Numbered from the stretch's first letter, positions 23,192 to 32,980 are shown. The stretch is 37,572 nucleotides of DNA from Nitrospirae bacterium GWC2_57_13 (GCA_001805055.1 MHDZ01000037.1:1-37572); one strand, 5' to 3'. Translations and numbers: made by a program. Notes: generated by a model not told the origin, from the sequence alone.

Positions 23192-24010
23192 TCACGGAGC
23201 TTGCCAGAACCTCAGATCAGGAACGGACTCGATCATGCCGAGCTCCGCGGCATAAGCATAATAGGTCAGCAGTCCCTTCTGTTCCTTTTCCGAGAGATCG
23301 AAACTGAAGGATCGCCAGTAGTCCAGCAGGCGTTCGGCCGGGATGCCGAAGCGTGCAGAATAGTCCCTGGCCAGCCCCTCCAGATGCGACAGCCCGTATT
23401 CCTTGGAACGCTGGAGAACATCATAAAGCAGGACGAGGTCTTTATCAATGGTTTTTTTGTAGTTCACCTGCCAGAGAGCGAAGACAAAGGGAAGGCCGGT
23501 AAATTCATGCCATAACGCGCCGAGGTCGTACAGATGGGGGAATCGAGGCGACGGCTCCAGCTTCAACGCGTGGTCGCCGATTGTGAGCGCTGCATGGACC
23601 CGCGCAGGCGGCTCCTCCTTCCCCTGCTCGAAGTCAATGTAATCGGGTGAGAGACCCGAACGAAGTTCAAGCAATATCCGCAGCAGGACCACTGACGTGG
23701 CTGAAGCCGTGGTAAGGGCCACGGTGCCGCGGTCGAGTTCGTTCAAGGGCACACTGCTCTGAAGAATGATGCTTTTTGCCGCGCTTCGCGATGTAATGGA
23801 AAACCCCGGCAGGATCCGGTATCTGCCGGGATTATAAGCGTATTCGATGGAAGATGACGGCGAGATATCAATCCCTCCGTCCAGCAGCAGACGGTTCAAG
23901 GCTGTGGGTATGCCGTCAACAAGAGTAAACGGGAACGGCACAACGCCGGTGATGATCCCCGCGTGCATGGGAAGACAGTTGGAATAGATGATATGCCCGA
24001 GTTTGATCAT
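23192..24010 (-). CDS. mqnA: Chorismate dehydratase MqnA (futalosine menaquinone pathway)
   Basis: The 272-aa product has MqnA hallmarks: start MIKLGHIIYSNCLPMHAGI, GIDISPSSSIEYAYNPGRY (the conserved DISPVSSIEYA-like segment), SIILQSSVPL, the GDxAL box in TIGDHALK, and YDLGALWHEFTGLPFVFALW. MqnA removes water from chorismate to give 3-enolpyruvylbenzoate, the first step of the futalosine route to menaquinone. It implies this organism respires with menaquinone; MqnB-MqnE are not in the window. The start is ATG at 24010. It lies 153 nt downstream of the RND pump gene, in the same direction, with a stretch of dispersed ATCCGCG-type repeat in the gap. Confidence 0.9.
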   Translation of the reverse strand: MIKLGHIIYSNCLPMHAGIITGVVPFPFTLVDGIPTALNRLLLDGGIDISPSSSIEYAYNPGRYRILPGFSITSRSAAKSIILQSSVPLNELDRGTVALTTASATSVVLLRILLELRSGLSPDYIDFEQGKEEPPARVHAALTIGDHALKLEPSPRFPHLYDLGALWHEFTGLPFVFALWQVNYKKTIDKDLVLLYDVLQRSKEYGLSHLEGLARDYSARFGIPAERLLDYWRSFSFDLSEKEQKGLLTYYAYAAELGMIESVPDLRFWQAP

Positions 24011-24162
24011 GGCTGATTGTTATATTGGCCGCAGATTTACGCAGATGAACGCGGATAACATCGTAAAACATTTCCCATGCATGGATGCAATCCGTCAAAA
24101 CAAGATAAAACCTCTGATAATATGAGCTTTATCCGTGCCTATCCGCCTTTATCCGCGTCCAA

Positions 24163-27100
24163 TCATACCTCTTTCTTTCTCTTAAAGAAATTCTCCAGAT
24201 CGTCCACCAGCGTATACACCACCGGCACGACAACGAGCGTCAGCAGCGTTGAAGTGACCAATCCTCCGATAACGGCAATGGCCATGGGAGCCCGCAGTTC
24301 CGCGCCCTCGCCGAGCTTCAGCGCCGTGGGCAGCATACCGAAGACCATGGCTGCCGTGGTCATCAGGATGGGCCGCAGCCGCACAGGCCCGGCCTTCAGG
24401 AGCGCCTCGTTCCGCTCCATGCCCTTGTGCCGGAGCGTGATGGTGTAGTCCACGAGCAGGATGGCGTTCTTTGTCACGAGTCCCATAAGCATAATAATGC
24501 CGATGAGGCTGAAAATATTGATCCGTTCGCCGGTAATATACAGTAGCCCCATAGCGCCAATGAAGCTCACCGGAAGCGAGAACATTATGGTGAATGGGTG
24601 AACAAAACTCTCGAACTGGGACGCCAGGATCATATAGACCATGATCACCGCGATGATCAGGGCAAAGACGATGCTCTCGAAGGATTCGAGCATTGCATCA
24701 GCCATGCCGATGTAGCGTGTGGAATACTCCTCGGTCAGGTTCTTTGCGGCGATGGCGTTCAAGTCGTTCATGGCTTCAGCCATCGGCTTACCCGCTTCGG
24801 TGTTCGCAAAAAGGGTGGCTGACCGCTGGCGGTTCATGTGGGTGATCACTGTCGGGCCCGTGCCGATGTCTAGCGTGGTCACATCCTCGAGCCCCACCAA
24901 TTCGCCGGTGGAGGAACGGACCCGCAGGCCTTCGATCTGGCCCGGCTTCCGGCGAGATTCAGGAATGAGCCGGGCGGTTATGTCGTACCGCTGTCCCTCC
25001 CTCTCATCCTTGTACTTGCCGATGATCTCACCGCCGATCATGGTGTTTACCGTATTACCGATGGACGCTGCGCTCACTCCAAGATTGGCTGCTTTGTCGC
25101 GGTCGATCCGCACCCGCACCTCGGGTTTACCGGTCTCGATGTCCGTATCCGCGTCCACAATGCCGGGAATGACCGCAAAGGCGTCCTTTATGACCAGAGT
25201 CCGTTTGTGGAGGTCTTCAAGGTCCCGGCCCTGAACGACGAGCTGGATGGGAACGGCCCGCATGCCGCCGCCGACCATGGCGATCGGCTCGACCGATGTC
25301 TTGAGATCCTTTGTGCCGGTGATATCATCGCGGATCACCTTCATGGACCCGAGCTGGTCGATGGTCCGATCCTTCCTTTCCTTCAGGTTCACATAGATCC
25401 TGCTCTTGTTAATGGCCGGCGCGAAGTCCGTCCCGGTAACATAGAACGTGCCAGACACCTCGGGCCGCTGCCGGAGCTTCTCATCGACGCTCATCATGAG
25501 CGAGTCAGCACGCTGCAGCGAATAGTCGATAGGCGCCTCCAGCCTCACCAGATACCGACCCTGGTCTTCGGCAGGCATGAATTCCTTTCCCAGCAACACA
25601 AAGATCGCAAGGCCAGCCACAACACTCCCCAGGGCGATAGTTATGACTGTCGGTCGATGACGAAGGGCCCAGGCCAAGAGCGGCCGGTAGAACTCATAGA
25701 GCTTCTCGTACCCTTTTTCGAGGAACATATAGATTTTTCCATGCTTCTGCCGGTAGTACAGAAAGCGCGATGAGAGCATGGGAGTGAGCGTAAGCGAGAC
25801 AAAGAGCGAGACGAGCACCGCAACGGTCACGGTGATGCCGAACTCGTAGAAAAATTTACCTACGATTCCTTTCATAAAGGCCACGGGTACGAAGACGGCT
25901 ACGATAGAGAAGGTCGTCGCCATGACGGCAAGACCGATCTCGGAGGCGCCTTCCCGGGCTGCCTGGACCGGCGGCTCCCCTTCTTCCATCCGGCGATAGA
26001 TGTTCTCGAGCACCACGATGGCGTCATCGATCAGGATGCCGATTGACAGGGATAGCGCCAGCATGGTCATCATGTTCAGCGTGAACCCGAGAAACTGGAT
26101 GAAGGCAAAGGTGGCGATAACCGAGGTCGGCAGGGCCACGGCACTGATCAGGGTGCTCCGGACGCTCCTGAGGAACACGAAGATGATCACCACGGCCAGG
26201 ATCGCACCGAGCCAGAGGGCTATCTGCACGTCCTCAATGGAGCGCTTGATGTAGATCGACTGGTCGAAGGTAATGTTCAGCTTTATGCCCTTCGGCGGCT
26301 TGACCGCTGCCACCGCTGCCTTGACGCGATCCGCCACGGCCACGGTATTTTCCCCGGACTGCCGCTTCACTGACAGGCCCACAGCTGTCTTGCCGTCGTA
26401 TCGTGTGATAGACCGCTCGTCCTCGAGGCCGTCCTCAGCGTAGCCGATGTCCTTCAGTTTAATGAGCCGTCCGTGGCGATAGGAAATTACCATGCCGTTG
26501 AACGCCTCGGGCGTCTCATACTCGCCCTTGGTCTTGACAATATATTCCATGCGGCTGTTCTCGATCCTGCCGCCTGGAACTTCCTTGTGCTCGGCGCCCA
26601 ATGCCCGCTTCACGTCTTCCGACGTGAGCGCGGCAGCCTCCATCTTCTTTTGGTCAAGCCAGATACGCACCTGCCGCTCCCGGCCGCCGCTTATCGTGAC
26701 CGACCCCACGCCAGGGATCTTCTCGATGTCCCGCTTCAGCACCTTGTCGGCATAGTGCGTCATATCCTTTATGGTCCGGTCGCCCCAGGCCGCTATCCAG
26801 ATGATGGGCTGGTCCTCGGGGCTGATCTTCTCGATCACCGGCGGCTCGGTTTCCTTAGGCAGCTGGTTTCGTACGGCGCCGACCTTGTCGCGCACGTCCT
26901 GGGCAACCAGGTCGATATTCCGCTCAAGATGGAACTCCACGGTCACGATGGAAAATTCCTCCATGCTGGAGGAACGGATGGACTTGACGCCGCTGATCGT
27001 ATTGACCGCTTCCTCGATCACATCGGTGACGTCGATCTCCATCACTTCAGGGCTTGCGCCAACGAGCTTGGTGGTGATGTTGATCACCGGAAAGTCAACT

Positions 27101-27216
27101 TTGGGGAAAAGATCGAGTGCGAGCTTCGGATAGGCCACAACCCCGAAAACGATCAGGGCAAGCGTTACCATAGTCATGAAGACCGGCCGCTTGATGGATA
27201 TTTCAGGAAGTTTCAT
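24163..27216 (-). CDS. RND (HAE1/AcrB-family) multidrug-type efflux pump
   Basis: The 1017-aa protein has the RND layout: a first membrane helix (residues 13-33, [19 protein letters not shown]), a large periplasmic porter loop, helices 2-6, a second porter loop and helices 7-12. The proton-relay pair is in [20 protein letters not shown] near 400-420 (DD conserved), as is the [15 protein letters not shown] segment of helix 4. The pump exports amphipathic compounds from the periplasm, driven by protons. Start ATG 27216 follows GAGGG at 7 nt. It follows a TolC gene and a TetR gene, all in one direction, but no adaptor (MFP) gene is present between or beside them. The pump may borrow the adaptor at 13564-14649 or one elsewhere; substrate cannot be told from sequence. 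Confidence 0.96.
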   Translation of the reverse strand: MKLPEISIKRPVFMTMVTLALIVFGVVAYPKLALDLFPKVDFPVINITTKLVGASPEVMEIDVTDVIEEAVNTISGVKSIRSSSMEEFSIVTVEFHLERNIDLVAQDVRDKVGAVRNQLPKETEPPVIEKISPEDQPIIWIAAWGDRTIKDMTHYADKVLKRDIEKIPGVGSVTISGGRERQVRIWLDQKKMEAAALTSEDVKRALGAEHKEVPGGRIENSRMEYIVKTKGEYETPEAFNGMVISYRHGRLIKLKDIGYAEDGLEDERSITRYDGKTAVGLSVKRQSGENTVAVADRVKAAVAAVKPPKGIKLNITFDQSIYIKRSIEDVQIALWLGAILAVVIIFVFLRSVRSTLISAVALPTSVIATFAFIQFLGFTLNMMTMLALSLSIGILIDDAIVVLENIYRRMEEGEPPVQAAREGASEIGLAVMATTFSIVAVFVPVAFMKGIVGKFFYEFGITVTVAVLVSLFVSLTLTPMLSSRFLYYRQKHGKIYMFLEKGYEKLYEFYRPLLAWALRHRPTVITIALGSVVAGLAIFVLLGKEFMPAEDQGRYLVRLEAPIDYSLQRADSLMMSVDEKLRQRPEVSGTFYVTGTDFAPAINKSRIYVNLKERKDRTIDQLGSMKVIRDDITGTKDLKTSVEPIAMVGGGMRAVPIQLVVQGRDLEDLHKRTLVIKDAFAVIPGIVDADTDIETGKPEVRVRIDRDKAANLGVSAASIGNTVNTMIGGEIIGKYKDEREGQRYDITARLIPESRRKPGQIEGLRVRSSTGELVGLEDVTTLDIGTGPTVITHMNRQRSATLFANTEAGKPMAEAMNDLNAIAAKNLTEEYSTRYIGMADAMLESFESIVFALIIAVIMVYMILASQFESFVHPFTIMFSLPVSFIGAMGLLYITGERINIFSLIGIIMLMGLVTKNAILLVDYTITLRHKGMERNEALLKAGPVRLRPILMTTAAMVFGMLPTALKLGEGAELRAPMAIAVIGGLVTSTLLTLVVVPVVYTLVDDLENFFKRKKEV

Positions 27217-27232
27217 AGGCAACCCTCTAATT

Positions 27233-27308
27233 AAGTGAAGTTGGGAAGGTAAGAAGGTAGGAAGTTAAAACCATCTGATTCACAACTTCTTACCATCTCA
27301 CCATCTTA
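27233..27308. repeat. GAAGTTGGGAAGG-type imperfect repeat in the tolC-RND gap
   Basis: The gap between the RND pump and tolC genes holds GTGAAGTTGGGAAGG followed by AGAAGGTAGGAAG and, in reverse, AACTTCTTACCATC, an imperfect inverted array. A related stretch (reverse orientation) is found at 21018-21056 in the SPT-CerR gap. It has no coding capacity and may affect mRNA folding. Confidence 0.5.
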
Positions 27309-28613
27309 CGTGCTATTCGCTAATAATTCTTTCCCCAGCAGTCCTACGCTCCGCTGAAGTTGCAGCACCGCCACCTCGCGGTCGTAGAGCGCGACACTAT
27401 ACTCCCGCTCGGCCAGGAAGAGCGCTTGCTGGGCGTCGATAAGGGCAAGGCTGGATGCCAGACCCTGTCCAAAGAGGGATTCCACTGCGTCGAAATTCTC
27501 CTTGGCGTCGCTATACTGCTGCTTCGCCGTATTCAGAACCGAGGTGATGGTCTGCAGGTTCACGTAGGCCTCAAAGACCTCTGTCTCGATGTTCTTTCGG
27601 AGAAGTGCCGTGGCAAGCTCGGCCTGGCGCTGCTTCGAGCGCGCAGCTGCGACCTCCGCCCTCATCAGTCCCCCTTCGAAGATCGGGATCGTGAGCCGCA
27701 CCCCGCCGTAGTAGATGGTCCCGTCGGTCAGCGTCTCGGGGTCGGAACTTTTGTACTGAAGAGCGCCTTCAGCGTACGCCTGCGGATAGTGGGCGCCTTT
27801 CACGATGGTAATGTTCTCGGCTGCCACCTTCTCGTTCAGCCGTGAGCTCGAAAGATCCTCCCGGCTCTCATAGGCCAGGGACTTCAGGTCTGCAAAGCTC
27901 TGGGCAGGCTCCTGGACGGCCGCCGGTTCGGAGAGGTCCACGTTCTCCGGAAGCCCTGTCAGGATGCTCAGTCTCTGGCGCGCGATCCGCAATCCGTCCT
28001 GGGAGCGCGTCAGGATGATTCCCGCCTGGCTCACCAGCGTGTTGGCCCGGAGCAGCGCCGATATGTTCGCCTTGGTCCGGCGCGTCGCGGCCTCACGCTC
28101 CGCGACCTTTCTGTGTCGCACCATGCGGGCCAGCGAGGCCCTGCTCAATCCAACGAGTTTCCCAGCCTTCAGTACGCCGTAATAGGCTTGCGATACGCTA
28201 AGGATGATGTCCTGCTGCGCGCTGGTGAGCTGCCGGAAGCTTACCTCCCGCAGGGTCTGGGTGGTCCGATAGGCAGCGAAAGTCCTCCCGCCGGTATAGA
28301 TCGACTGGGTCAGGACCATGCCTGCCAGGAACTCATCGAGGGGCTGGAAAACGAAGCCACCTGACGGAGGCAGGACCTCGTTATAGCGGGTATAGGATGA
28401 CTTCGCGGTCAGCCGCGGGAAAAGATAGCTCCGCGCCTGGTCAACGACCGCATCAGCCTGCGTGACGCCCTCCCGGGCGATGCCGACCACCTCATTCGTC
28501 CTGAGGGCGGACTGGTAGGCTTCAGGGAGCGTAAAGGCCTTCTCGGCGGCAAAAGAGAAGGACGCGGGAAGGAGCAGGCATCCGATCATCACAATACTCT
28601 GTACGGTTCGCAT
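27306..28613 (-). CDS. TolC-family outer-membrane efflux protein (RND operon)
   Basis: The 435-aa product starts at ATG 28613 (GAGGGG upstream; in-frame ATGs further up lack it) with signal peptide MRTVQSIVMIGCLLLPASF. Two OEP repeats with long helices and PIFEGGLMRAEVAAARSKQR in the second repeat identify the TolC family. It forms the outer-membrane duct for an efflux complex, presumably with the RND pump whose gene follows after 90 nt. The upstream TetR-family gene ends 32 nt before it and likely controls the whole unit. It is only distantly similar to the other TolC gene in the window (15342-16628) in the aligned helices I compared by eye. Confidence 0.92.
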   Translation of the reverse strand: MRTVQSIVMIGCLLLPASFSFAAEKAFTLPEAYQSALRTNEVVGIAREGVTQADAVVDQARSYLFPRLTAKSSYTRYNEVLPPSGGFVFQPLDEFLAGMVLTQSIYTGGRTFAAYRTTQTLREVSFRQLTSAQQDIILSVSQAYYGVLKAGKLVGLSRASLARMVRHRKVAEREAATRRTKANISALLRANTLVSQAGIILTRSQDGLRIARQRLSILTGLPENVDLSEPAAVQEPAQSFADLKSLAYESREDLSSSRLNEKVAAENITIVKGAHYPQAYAEGALQYKSSDPETLTDGTIYYGGVRLTIPIFEGGLMRAEVAAARSKQRQAELATALLRKNIETEVFEAYVNLQTITSVLNTAKQQYSDAKENFDAVESLFGQGLASSLALIDAQQALFLAEREYSVALYDREVAVLQLQRSVGLLGKELLANST

Positions 28614-28644
28614 CGATAACATCCCCTCGCGGTTTACATCCGTT

Positions 28645-29313
28645 TTATTTTCCGGTAACGCCGAGACCATCGAAAAAGAAGTCGGTCACGAAGGCACCGA
28701 ACTTCCTGGATGACAGATCAACCTTTTTTCCATGCAGATGCTCGGCGATGGGCTGCATGATAAAGTTGTGGACGATGATGCCTATGAGCGAAGCCACAGC
28801 CAGAGAGGGGTCGACCTTCCTGATCTCGCCATTCTTTATACCTTCATGAATTATATGGACAAGCCGCGCATGATTATCGGCAAAAAAGTTCTCGCAAACC
28901 CAGGTCACGCCCCCGCCGCTTACCGCGAATTCCATGGCCATGATCCGGCGCAGGTCTTCGTTCGCCTGGTGGAAACGGATATACTCTTCAACATACTTGC
29001 GGATCTTTTCCCTGGCAGGCGAGTCCGATTTGAAGATCTCATTGTCCCAGATGGCGATCAGAGCGGAGAAAGAATCGGAAAGCACGGCCCGATACAGGTT
29101 TTCCTTATCCTTGAAATAGTAGTACAGCATGGCGGTATTCACCTTGGCCGCCATGGCCACGTCCCGGATCGACGCACCGTCAAGGCCCCGCTGTGCAAAG
29201 ACCCGCCGCGCTGCTTTCAGGATCGCAGCCCGCGTGTCCCCTTCCGCCCGCTGGGCTTTTGGCCTACGCCCCGCCGACCTGCGACCTTCTGTTATTTTCC
29301 GATCTGGTGTCAT
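28645..29313 (-). CDS. TetR/AcrR-family transcriptional regulator
   Basis: The 222-aa protein has the TetR helix-turn-helix at 26-75 (TRAAILKAARRVFAQRGLDG then ASIRDVAMAAKVNTAMLYYYFKDKENLY), followed by an all-helical ligand and dimer domain. Family members dimerise and repress efflux genes until a ligand binds. An unusually basic N-terminal extension (RRSAGRRPKAQRAEG) precedes the domain, as in several CerR/AcrR-type regulators. The gene starts at ATG 29313. An ATTAAC-GTTAAT palindrome overlaps its transcription start region, suggesting autoregulation. It is the first gene of the TetR-tolC-RND unit; ligand unknown. Confidence 0.93.
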   Translation of the reverse strand: MTPDRKITEGRRSAGRRPKAQRAEGDTRAAILKAARRVFAQRGLDGASIRDVAMAAKVNTAMLYYYFKDKENLYRAVLSDSFSALIAIWDNEIFKSDSPAREKIRKYVEEYIRFHQANEDLRRIMAMEFAVSGGGVTWVCENFFADNHARLVHIIHEGIKNGEIRKVDPSLAVASLIGIIVHNFIMQPIAEHLHGKKVDLSSRKFGAFVTDFFFDGLGVTGK

Positions 29314-29317
29314 AGCT

Positions 29318-29335
29318 ATTAACTGAACGGTTAAT
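29318..29335. promoter_or_regulatory. Candidate TetR operator (ATTAAC-6-GTTAAT)
   Basis: ATTAAC (29318-29323), TGAACG and GTTAAT (29330-29335) form an 18-bp palindrome a few bases upstream of the regulator start and 13 nt past its -10 box. Such a position suits repression by the encoded TetR-family protein. Confidence 0.6.
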
Positions 29336-29348
29336 TAATTAGGATAGA

Positions 29349-29377
29349 TTTATACCATCGCTTCCGACGTCTGTCAA
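29349..29377 (-). promoter_or_regulatory. Promoter of the TetR-tolC-RND operon
   Basis: On the minus strand TTGACA (29377-29372), a 17-nt spacer and TATAAA (29354-29349) direct transcription into the regulator gene. The palindrome just downstream overlaps the expected start of transcription. Confidence 0.65.
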
Positions 29378-29655
29378 GGTATTTTTCCCCCATTCGGCAG
29401 CGACCGTGCCATTTGTTGCCCCAGAAACCAAAATAAGACTCCTCTGCCGCGGTACTATTACCCAGCGAATGTAATTTCGTTCCTGTGGCGCTGTGACCGG
29501 CAGGTCACGATAAGATGCATAATTTTGATATTAGGCTTGCTCTGCAGCTGTATCTTTAGGTATAATAAAAAAATAGTAGTCAGGTCGGCGCACCGTCAAA
29601 ATCGGCGCGCTGATCACAACGCAATCTATTCAATGGCTCCAGAAAGGTGCATGTC
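29378..29655 (+). promoter_or_regulatory. Intergenic region with promoter of the CsgG-like gene
   Basis: The 342-nt gap between the TetR start and the CsgG-like gene holds TTGCTC (29537-29542), an 18-nt spacer and TATAAT (29561-29566) pointing right. The resulting leader would be about 85 nt. AAAGG (29643-29647) precedes ATG 29656. Apart from the TetR promoter nothing else stands out. Confidence 0.5.
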
Positions 29656-31008
29656 ATGACAAAAACAGGCTGGTCATTATTTATCGCAGCAGTACTCGCG
29701 GTTTCCGTCCTTCTCTCCCCTGCTCATGCCGCTTCCCTGAAGACCAAGGTCGCTGTCCTGGATTTTCAGCTCCACGGAGATCATGAAAATGAGGACATGG
29801 GAAAGATCTTTGCCGAGTGGCTCATCACCGCCCTCGTCAACCAGGGCCGCCTTGAAGTGATCGAACGCCGTCTCCTTGAGAAGGTCCTGTCTGAGCAGCA
29901 GCTCGGCGCCACTGGCCTTGTGGACGGACAGTATGCATCACGTCTCGGAAAGATGCTCGGAGCGCGCGCGATCGTTTCCGGAGCGCTCATGAAATTCCAG
30001 AACGTGATCGAGGCCAACGTCCGCATCATCGACGTTGAATCCGGCGCCGTCATCGCCGCCGAGATCGTCCGCAGTTCCAGTGTGACCAAACTGGAAGACC
30101 TCGTGAACCAGATGGCGGAGAAGATCATCAGGGACTTCCCCATCGAAGGCTATATCGTAAAGCGCACGGATACCGGCGTTCTGATAGACGTAGGAAGACT
30201 GAGCGGCACGAAAAAAGGCATGCGGTTCAGCGTATATAAAGAAGGCCCTGCGATCAAGCATCCCAAGACAGGCGAGGTGCTTGACGTGGAACGCATCGAA
30301 ATGGGCACGATCGAGATCCGGTCCATGAACGAAAAAACCGCCGATGCGGTCATTATAAAAGAAGCCTCAGCTGATTCCATTCAGTACGGGCAGATGGTAA
30401 AGAGCCTGAAAGAGGTCGGCACGGGAACAATGGTATCGCGCCCGGATCCCGGAACAGTGAATCCCATGCAGTCTACGGCAATGGGCAGCGGAGCGCAGGA
30501 CATAGCGGCAGCTGAAGCGATCATCGAAGAGCTGGGACGGCTTAAGAAGATCGGCGACAAAAAATGGGCCTACAAGAAAAAGGAAGCCGCACGAGCGCTC
30601 AAGGTCCTGTCCAAAAAATACCGGCGATCTCCCGACCTGTCCATTGCCTATGCCAAATACTACCTTGCTCTTGAAAACCTGCCCGACATGGACAGCCATC
30701 TTTCCCGGGCCATCTCCTACGGAGCCAATGCCACGGAAGTATATATCTTTCAGGGTGACATATATGTTGAGGCCTCTGCACGGCGCTCCAGCAACGCAAG
30801 GTACGCAGTGAAGGCCTATGACCAGGCTGCAGGCTCATCAACGGACAAAGATCTTCAGGCCTCTCTGTATCTGAAGATTGGCAACATCTGGGCCGACGTC
30901 CTGACAAACCCCGGCAAAGCCAAGGATTACTGGAAAAAAGCTGCGGCTACGCAACCGAACGGAGAGCATGCGCGGTCGGCGTCTGAGCGCATGGCCCTCG
31001 TCAAGTAA
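29656..31008 (+). CDS. CsgG/FlgT-like periplasmic or outer-membrane protein with C-terminal TPR-like repeats
   Basis: The 450-aa product starts at ATG 29656 (AAAGG 8 nt upstream; the in-frame GTG at 29647 is less likely) with a Sec signal peptide ending near AHA-A (residue 25). Residues 30-160 resemble the CsgG/curli-assembly and FlgT middle domain: KVAVLDFQLHGDHENEDMGK, LVNQGRLEVIERRLLEKVL, LGARAIVSGALMKFQNVIEA, then IIDVESGAVIAAEIV. Residues about 165-240 (GVLIDVGRLSGTKKGMRFSV) recall the FlgT C-terminal domain. The last 130 residues form helical repeats of TPR type (YAKYYLALENLPDMDSHLSR, YDQAAGSSTDKDLQASLYLK). No lipobox is seen, so it is soluble or outer-membrane-associated. It stands alone; a role in secretion or envelope integrity is a guess. 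Confidence 0.75.
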   Translation: MTKTGWSLFIAAVLAVSVLLSPAHAASLKTKVAVLDFQLHGDHENEDMGKIFAEWLITALVNQGRLEVIERRLLEKVLSEQQLGATGLVDGQYASRLGKMLGARAIVSGALMKFQNVIEANVRIIDVESGAVIAAEIVRSSSVTKLEDLVNQMAEKIIRDFPIEGYIVKRTDTGVLIDVGRLSGTKKGMRFSVYKEGPAIKHPKTGEVLDVERIEMGTIEIRSMNEKTADAVIIKEASADSIQYGQMVKSLKEVGTGTMVSRPDPGTVNPMQSTAMGSGAQDIAAAEAIIEELGRLKKIGDKKWAYKKKEAARALKVLSKKYRRSPDLSIAYAKYYLALENLPDMDSHLSRAISYGANATEVYIFQGDIYVEASARRSSNARYAVKAYDQAAGSSTDKDLQASLYLKIGNIWADVLTNPGKAKDYWKKAAATQPNGEHARSASERMALVK

Positions 31009-31074
31009 CAGCAGAAACAGAAGCCCTGCAGCTTTGAACGTCGAAGACATTTCGTAACCGCGATTGGGAGAGCG

Positions 31075-31764
31075 CTACCAGAGCTTGACCGGCGGGATCC
31101 AGCCGTTGAAGGCCATGCCTTTGAGAAAGGTCCTGGCTCCGAGAAGAATGATAAGGACCGCTGCAATGCGGTACAGGATGAGCTTGAAATGAGGCTTGAT
31201 CTTCGTCACCAGCAGACCGAAGGCCATCAAGGCAGGCATGGTGCCCAGACCAAAGACGACCATGATCGTCGCACCTGACAGGAAGCTTCCGCTTGCAGCG
31301 GCGTTCAAAAAAATTGGATACAGTAATCCGCATGGCAGGAATCCCAGGAGCAGGCCGAGCACCAGGGCGCCCCAGGCGCTCTCGAACTTGAGGATCCGCT
31401 GCAGCGTCTTCCGGAACATGGGAAGCTCCGTGATGCCGGCATCCTCGAACATCCCCCGCTTTCCAAGCACTCCCGCGATATTCAGTCCCATCAGGACCAT
31501 CATTGCCCCCGCGAAAAGAAGCACGCCGCCCCGGAAGCCGTGCAGCGCGGCAGCGGTCTGCGCCAGAGAGCCGAGAAAACCCATCACGCCGCCGATCACT
31601 GCGTAGGTCGTGGTCCTGCCCACGTTGTACAGAATATGGTACGGCATCGACGGCCCGTCTGCGGGCTTTTTGAGCGAATACATGGCCACAAATCCGCCGC
31701 ACATACCGATACAGTGCATGCTGCCGAGCAGCCCGATGATGAATACTTCGAAGTAAGCGGTCAT
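31075..31764 (-). CDS. TauE/SafE (CcoH/DsbD-like) membrane protein, copper or cytochrome-oxidase associated
   Basis: The 229-aa membrane protein has about six helices, HCIGMCGGFVAMYS at residues 17-30 and GFLPCGLLYPIFL in the second half, the two cysteine-containing motifs that define the branch of the TauE/SafE family found with cbb3-oxidase assembly genes. Such proteins are thought to handle copper or thiol redox across the membrane and commonly sit next to ccoI, ccoS and ccoG. Here ccoS and ccoI lie 2.7 kb to the right, with unrelated genes between. ATG at 31764 follows GGAGAG. The family name includes sulfite exporters, but the CxxxC motif makes the oxidase-assembly group the better fit. 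Confidence 0.88.
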   Translation of the reverse strand: MTAYFEVFIIGLLGSMHCIGMCGGFVAMYSLKKPADGPSMPYHILYNVGRTTTYAVIGGVMGFLGSLAQTAAALHGFRGGVLLFAGAMMVLMGLNIAGVLGKRGMFEDAGITELPMFRKTLQRILKFESAWGALVLGLLLGFLPCGLLYPIFLNAAASGSFLSGATIMVVFGLGTMPALMAFGLLVTKIKPHFKLILYRIAAVLIILLGARTFLKGMAFNGWIPPVKLW

Positions 31765-31850
31765 TATTCTCTCCTTGGCCCGTCTGTTTAAAACATCGGG
31801 AAGATTCCCCCCTGAAAAAGGGAGAATAGGAATGCTTTTTTATGTTATCA

Positions 31851-32537
31851 CTACGGTTGGTAACGGAAATGTCCGATAATCCGCCCTACGAACAGCGCGT
31901 CTTCCAGCTTTGGCCCCTGCCCGATGTTGTGAACAATAAGATGACGCTTTCCGTCCCGGGATCTCGGTACCACAACGAGACCGATATGAAGCAGCCCGTT
32001 GCTCAACTCCCATGCCACGATATCCCCTGGACGATAGATCAAAGGATCATTGTCTATGGGAAGCACTGACCCCTTCCTGGTCAAATAGATCATCAGGTTC
32101 GGTACCCGCCGATGATCGATGTTCGGGTCCGGTCCAGTCATGCGCCAGAGCTTCGGATAGCTCCAGAAGACCTCCTTCATGTCCTCATGGACCCCGGCCT
32201 GCAGGTCGATGCCGACACGACGATATGCCCTGACGATCTCGTCCGTGCATACGCCCATACCTGCGGGTACGTCACCGTTGGGATAGGGTATCCTTACGTA
32301 GGCTGGATCGTAGCGTACCTTATACTTTGTCCGCTCAACACCTGCCGACGCCAACCTTATGAAGAAATGATCGTCAGACCGGCTATCGCTGATTAACTGC
32401 GATGAATACTCGCCCAACCAACTGCGTACGAATCCACTACGCGATACCGATGAAAATGCTGACAGGTAGCCGATACCGATCATGACCGACAGCAGGAAAA
32501 CGATGAAAATCCATTTAACTGTCTTCTTTTCTATCAT
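31851..32537 (-). CDS. DUF1287-domain membrane-anchored protein (NlpC/P60-like)
   Basis: The 228-aa product has an N-terminal membrane anchor (residues 8-27) and a DUF1287 domain. Landmarks are YDPAYVRIPYPNGDVPAGMG, VCTDEIVRAYRRVGIDLQAG, VHEDM, NIDHRRVPNLMIYL, and YRPGDIVAWEL with HIGLVVVPRS. The Cys in VCTDEI, the His in DHRR and HIG are the expected papain-like (NlpC/P60-related) catalytic residues, suggesting a peptidase or amidase of the cell envelope. A longer reading from 32585 adds 16 unconserved residues; neither start has a clear ribosome site. The gene stands alone between the TauE/SafE-like gene and small membrane-protein genes. Confidence 0.85.
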   Translation of the reverse strand: MIEKKTVKWIFIVFLLSVMIGIGYLSAFSSVSRSGFVRSWLGEYSSQLISDSRSDDHFFIRLASAGVERTKYKVRYDPAYVRIPYPNGDVPAGMGVCTDEIVRAYRRVGIDLQAGVHEDMKEVFWSYPKLWRMTGPDPNIDHRRVPNLMIYLTRKGSVLPIDNDPLIYRPGDIVAWELSNGLLHIGLVVVPRSRDGKRHLIVHNIGQGPKLEDALFVGRIIGHFRYQP

Positions 32538-32685
32538 TGCGTCCCGATGTAACGCATTGGTACTTACGTTAGTGCCATGCAGCACCGAAATCCCGCTTTA
32601 GACAAGATCGTCCCGGAAGTGAAGAAAAGGCCCGCCGTTTCGATTACGACACGGCGAGCCTTAGAATGGAACATAACAGCTGTTA

Positions 32686-32955
32686 TTACGATGAGACGGG
32701 AACCTGCTGCATCATGGAATCAGGCATGAACAGTATGCCTATTACAAAAAAAGGAATCGAGATCAAGCCCATTAAGAAAGGCTTTTTTGCGACATCCCAG
32801 TGAAGGATAACAAAAAGCAGCGATACAAAGGGAACAAATATCGAACCGAGCCCCCAAAGAACCGACGTTTGAAATGCCTTGACCAACAATATGATACCGT
32901 ACACAATCGCAATCACCGCTCCAATAAGCATAAATACCAGACCCAGCATTTCCAT
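32686..32955 (-). CDS. Small two- to three-helix membrane protein, unknown
   Basis: An 89-aa product with three hydrophobic stretches (3-27, 36-53, 60-76) and a short polar tail. ATG at 32955 is preceded by AAGGAGG at 8 nt, so it is very likely translated. The pattern VKAFQTSVLWGLGSIFVPFV with VILHWDVAKKPFLMG recalls short DUF-type inner-membrane proteins found across proteobacteria, but I cannot name one. Upstream lies the 44-bp direct repeat copy 32981-33024, which contains a TATAAT on the minus strand that may be its -10 box. Nothing suggests a function. Confidence 0.65.
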   Translation of the reverse strand: MEMLGLVFMLIGAVIAIVYGIILLVKAFQTSVLWGLGSIFVPFVSLLFVILHWDVAKKPFLMGLISIPFFVIGILFMPDSMMQQVPVSS

Positions 32956-32980
32956 GTTTCTTTTCCTCCTTTTTGAGCTT

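Noticed and set aside
29380-29655. Possible small RNA between the TetR and CsgG-like genes
   Set aside because: One promoter is visible, but there is no terminator hairpin; it is more simply the leader of the CsgG-like gene.
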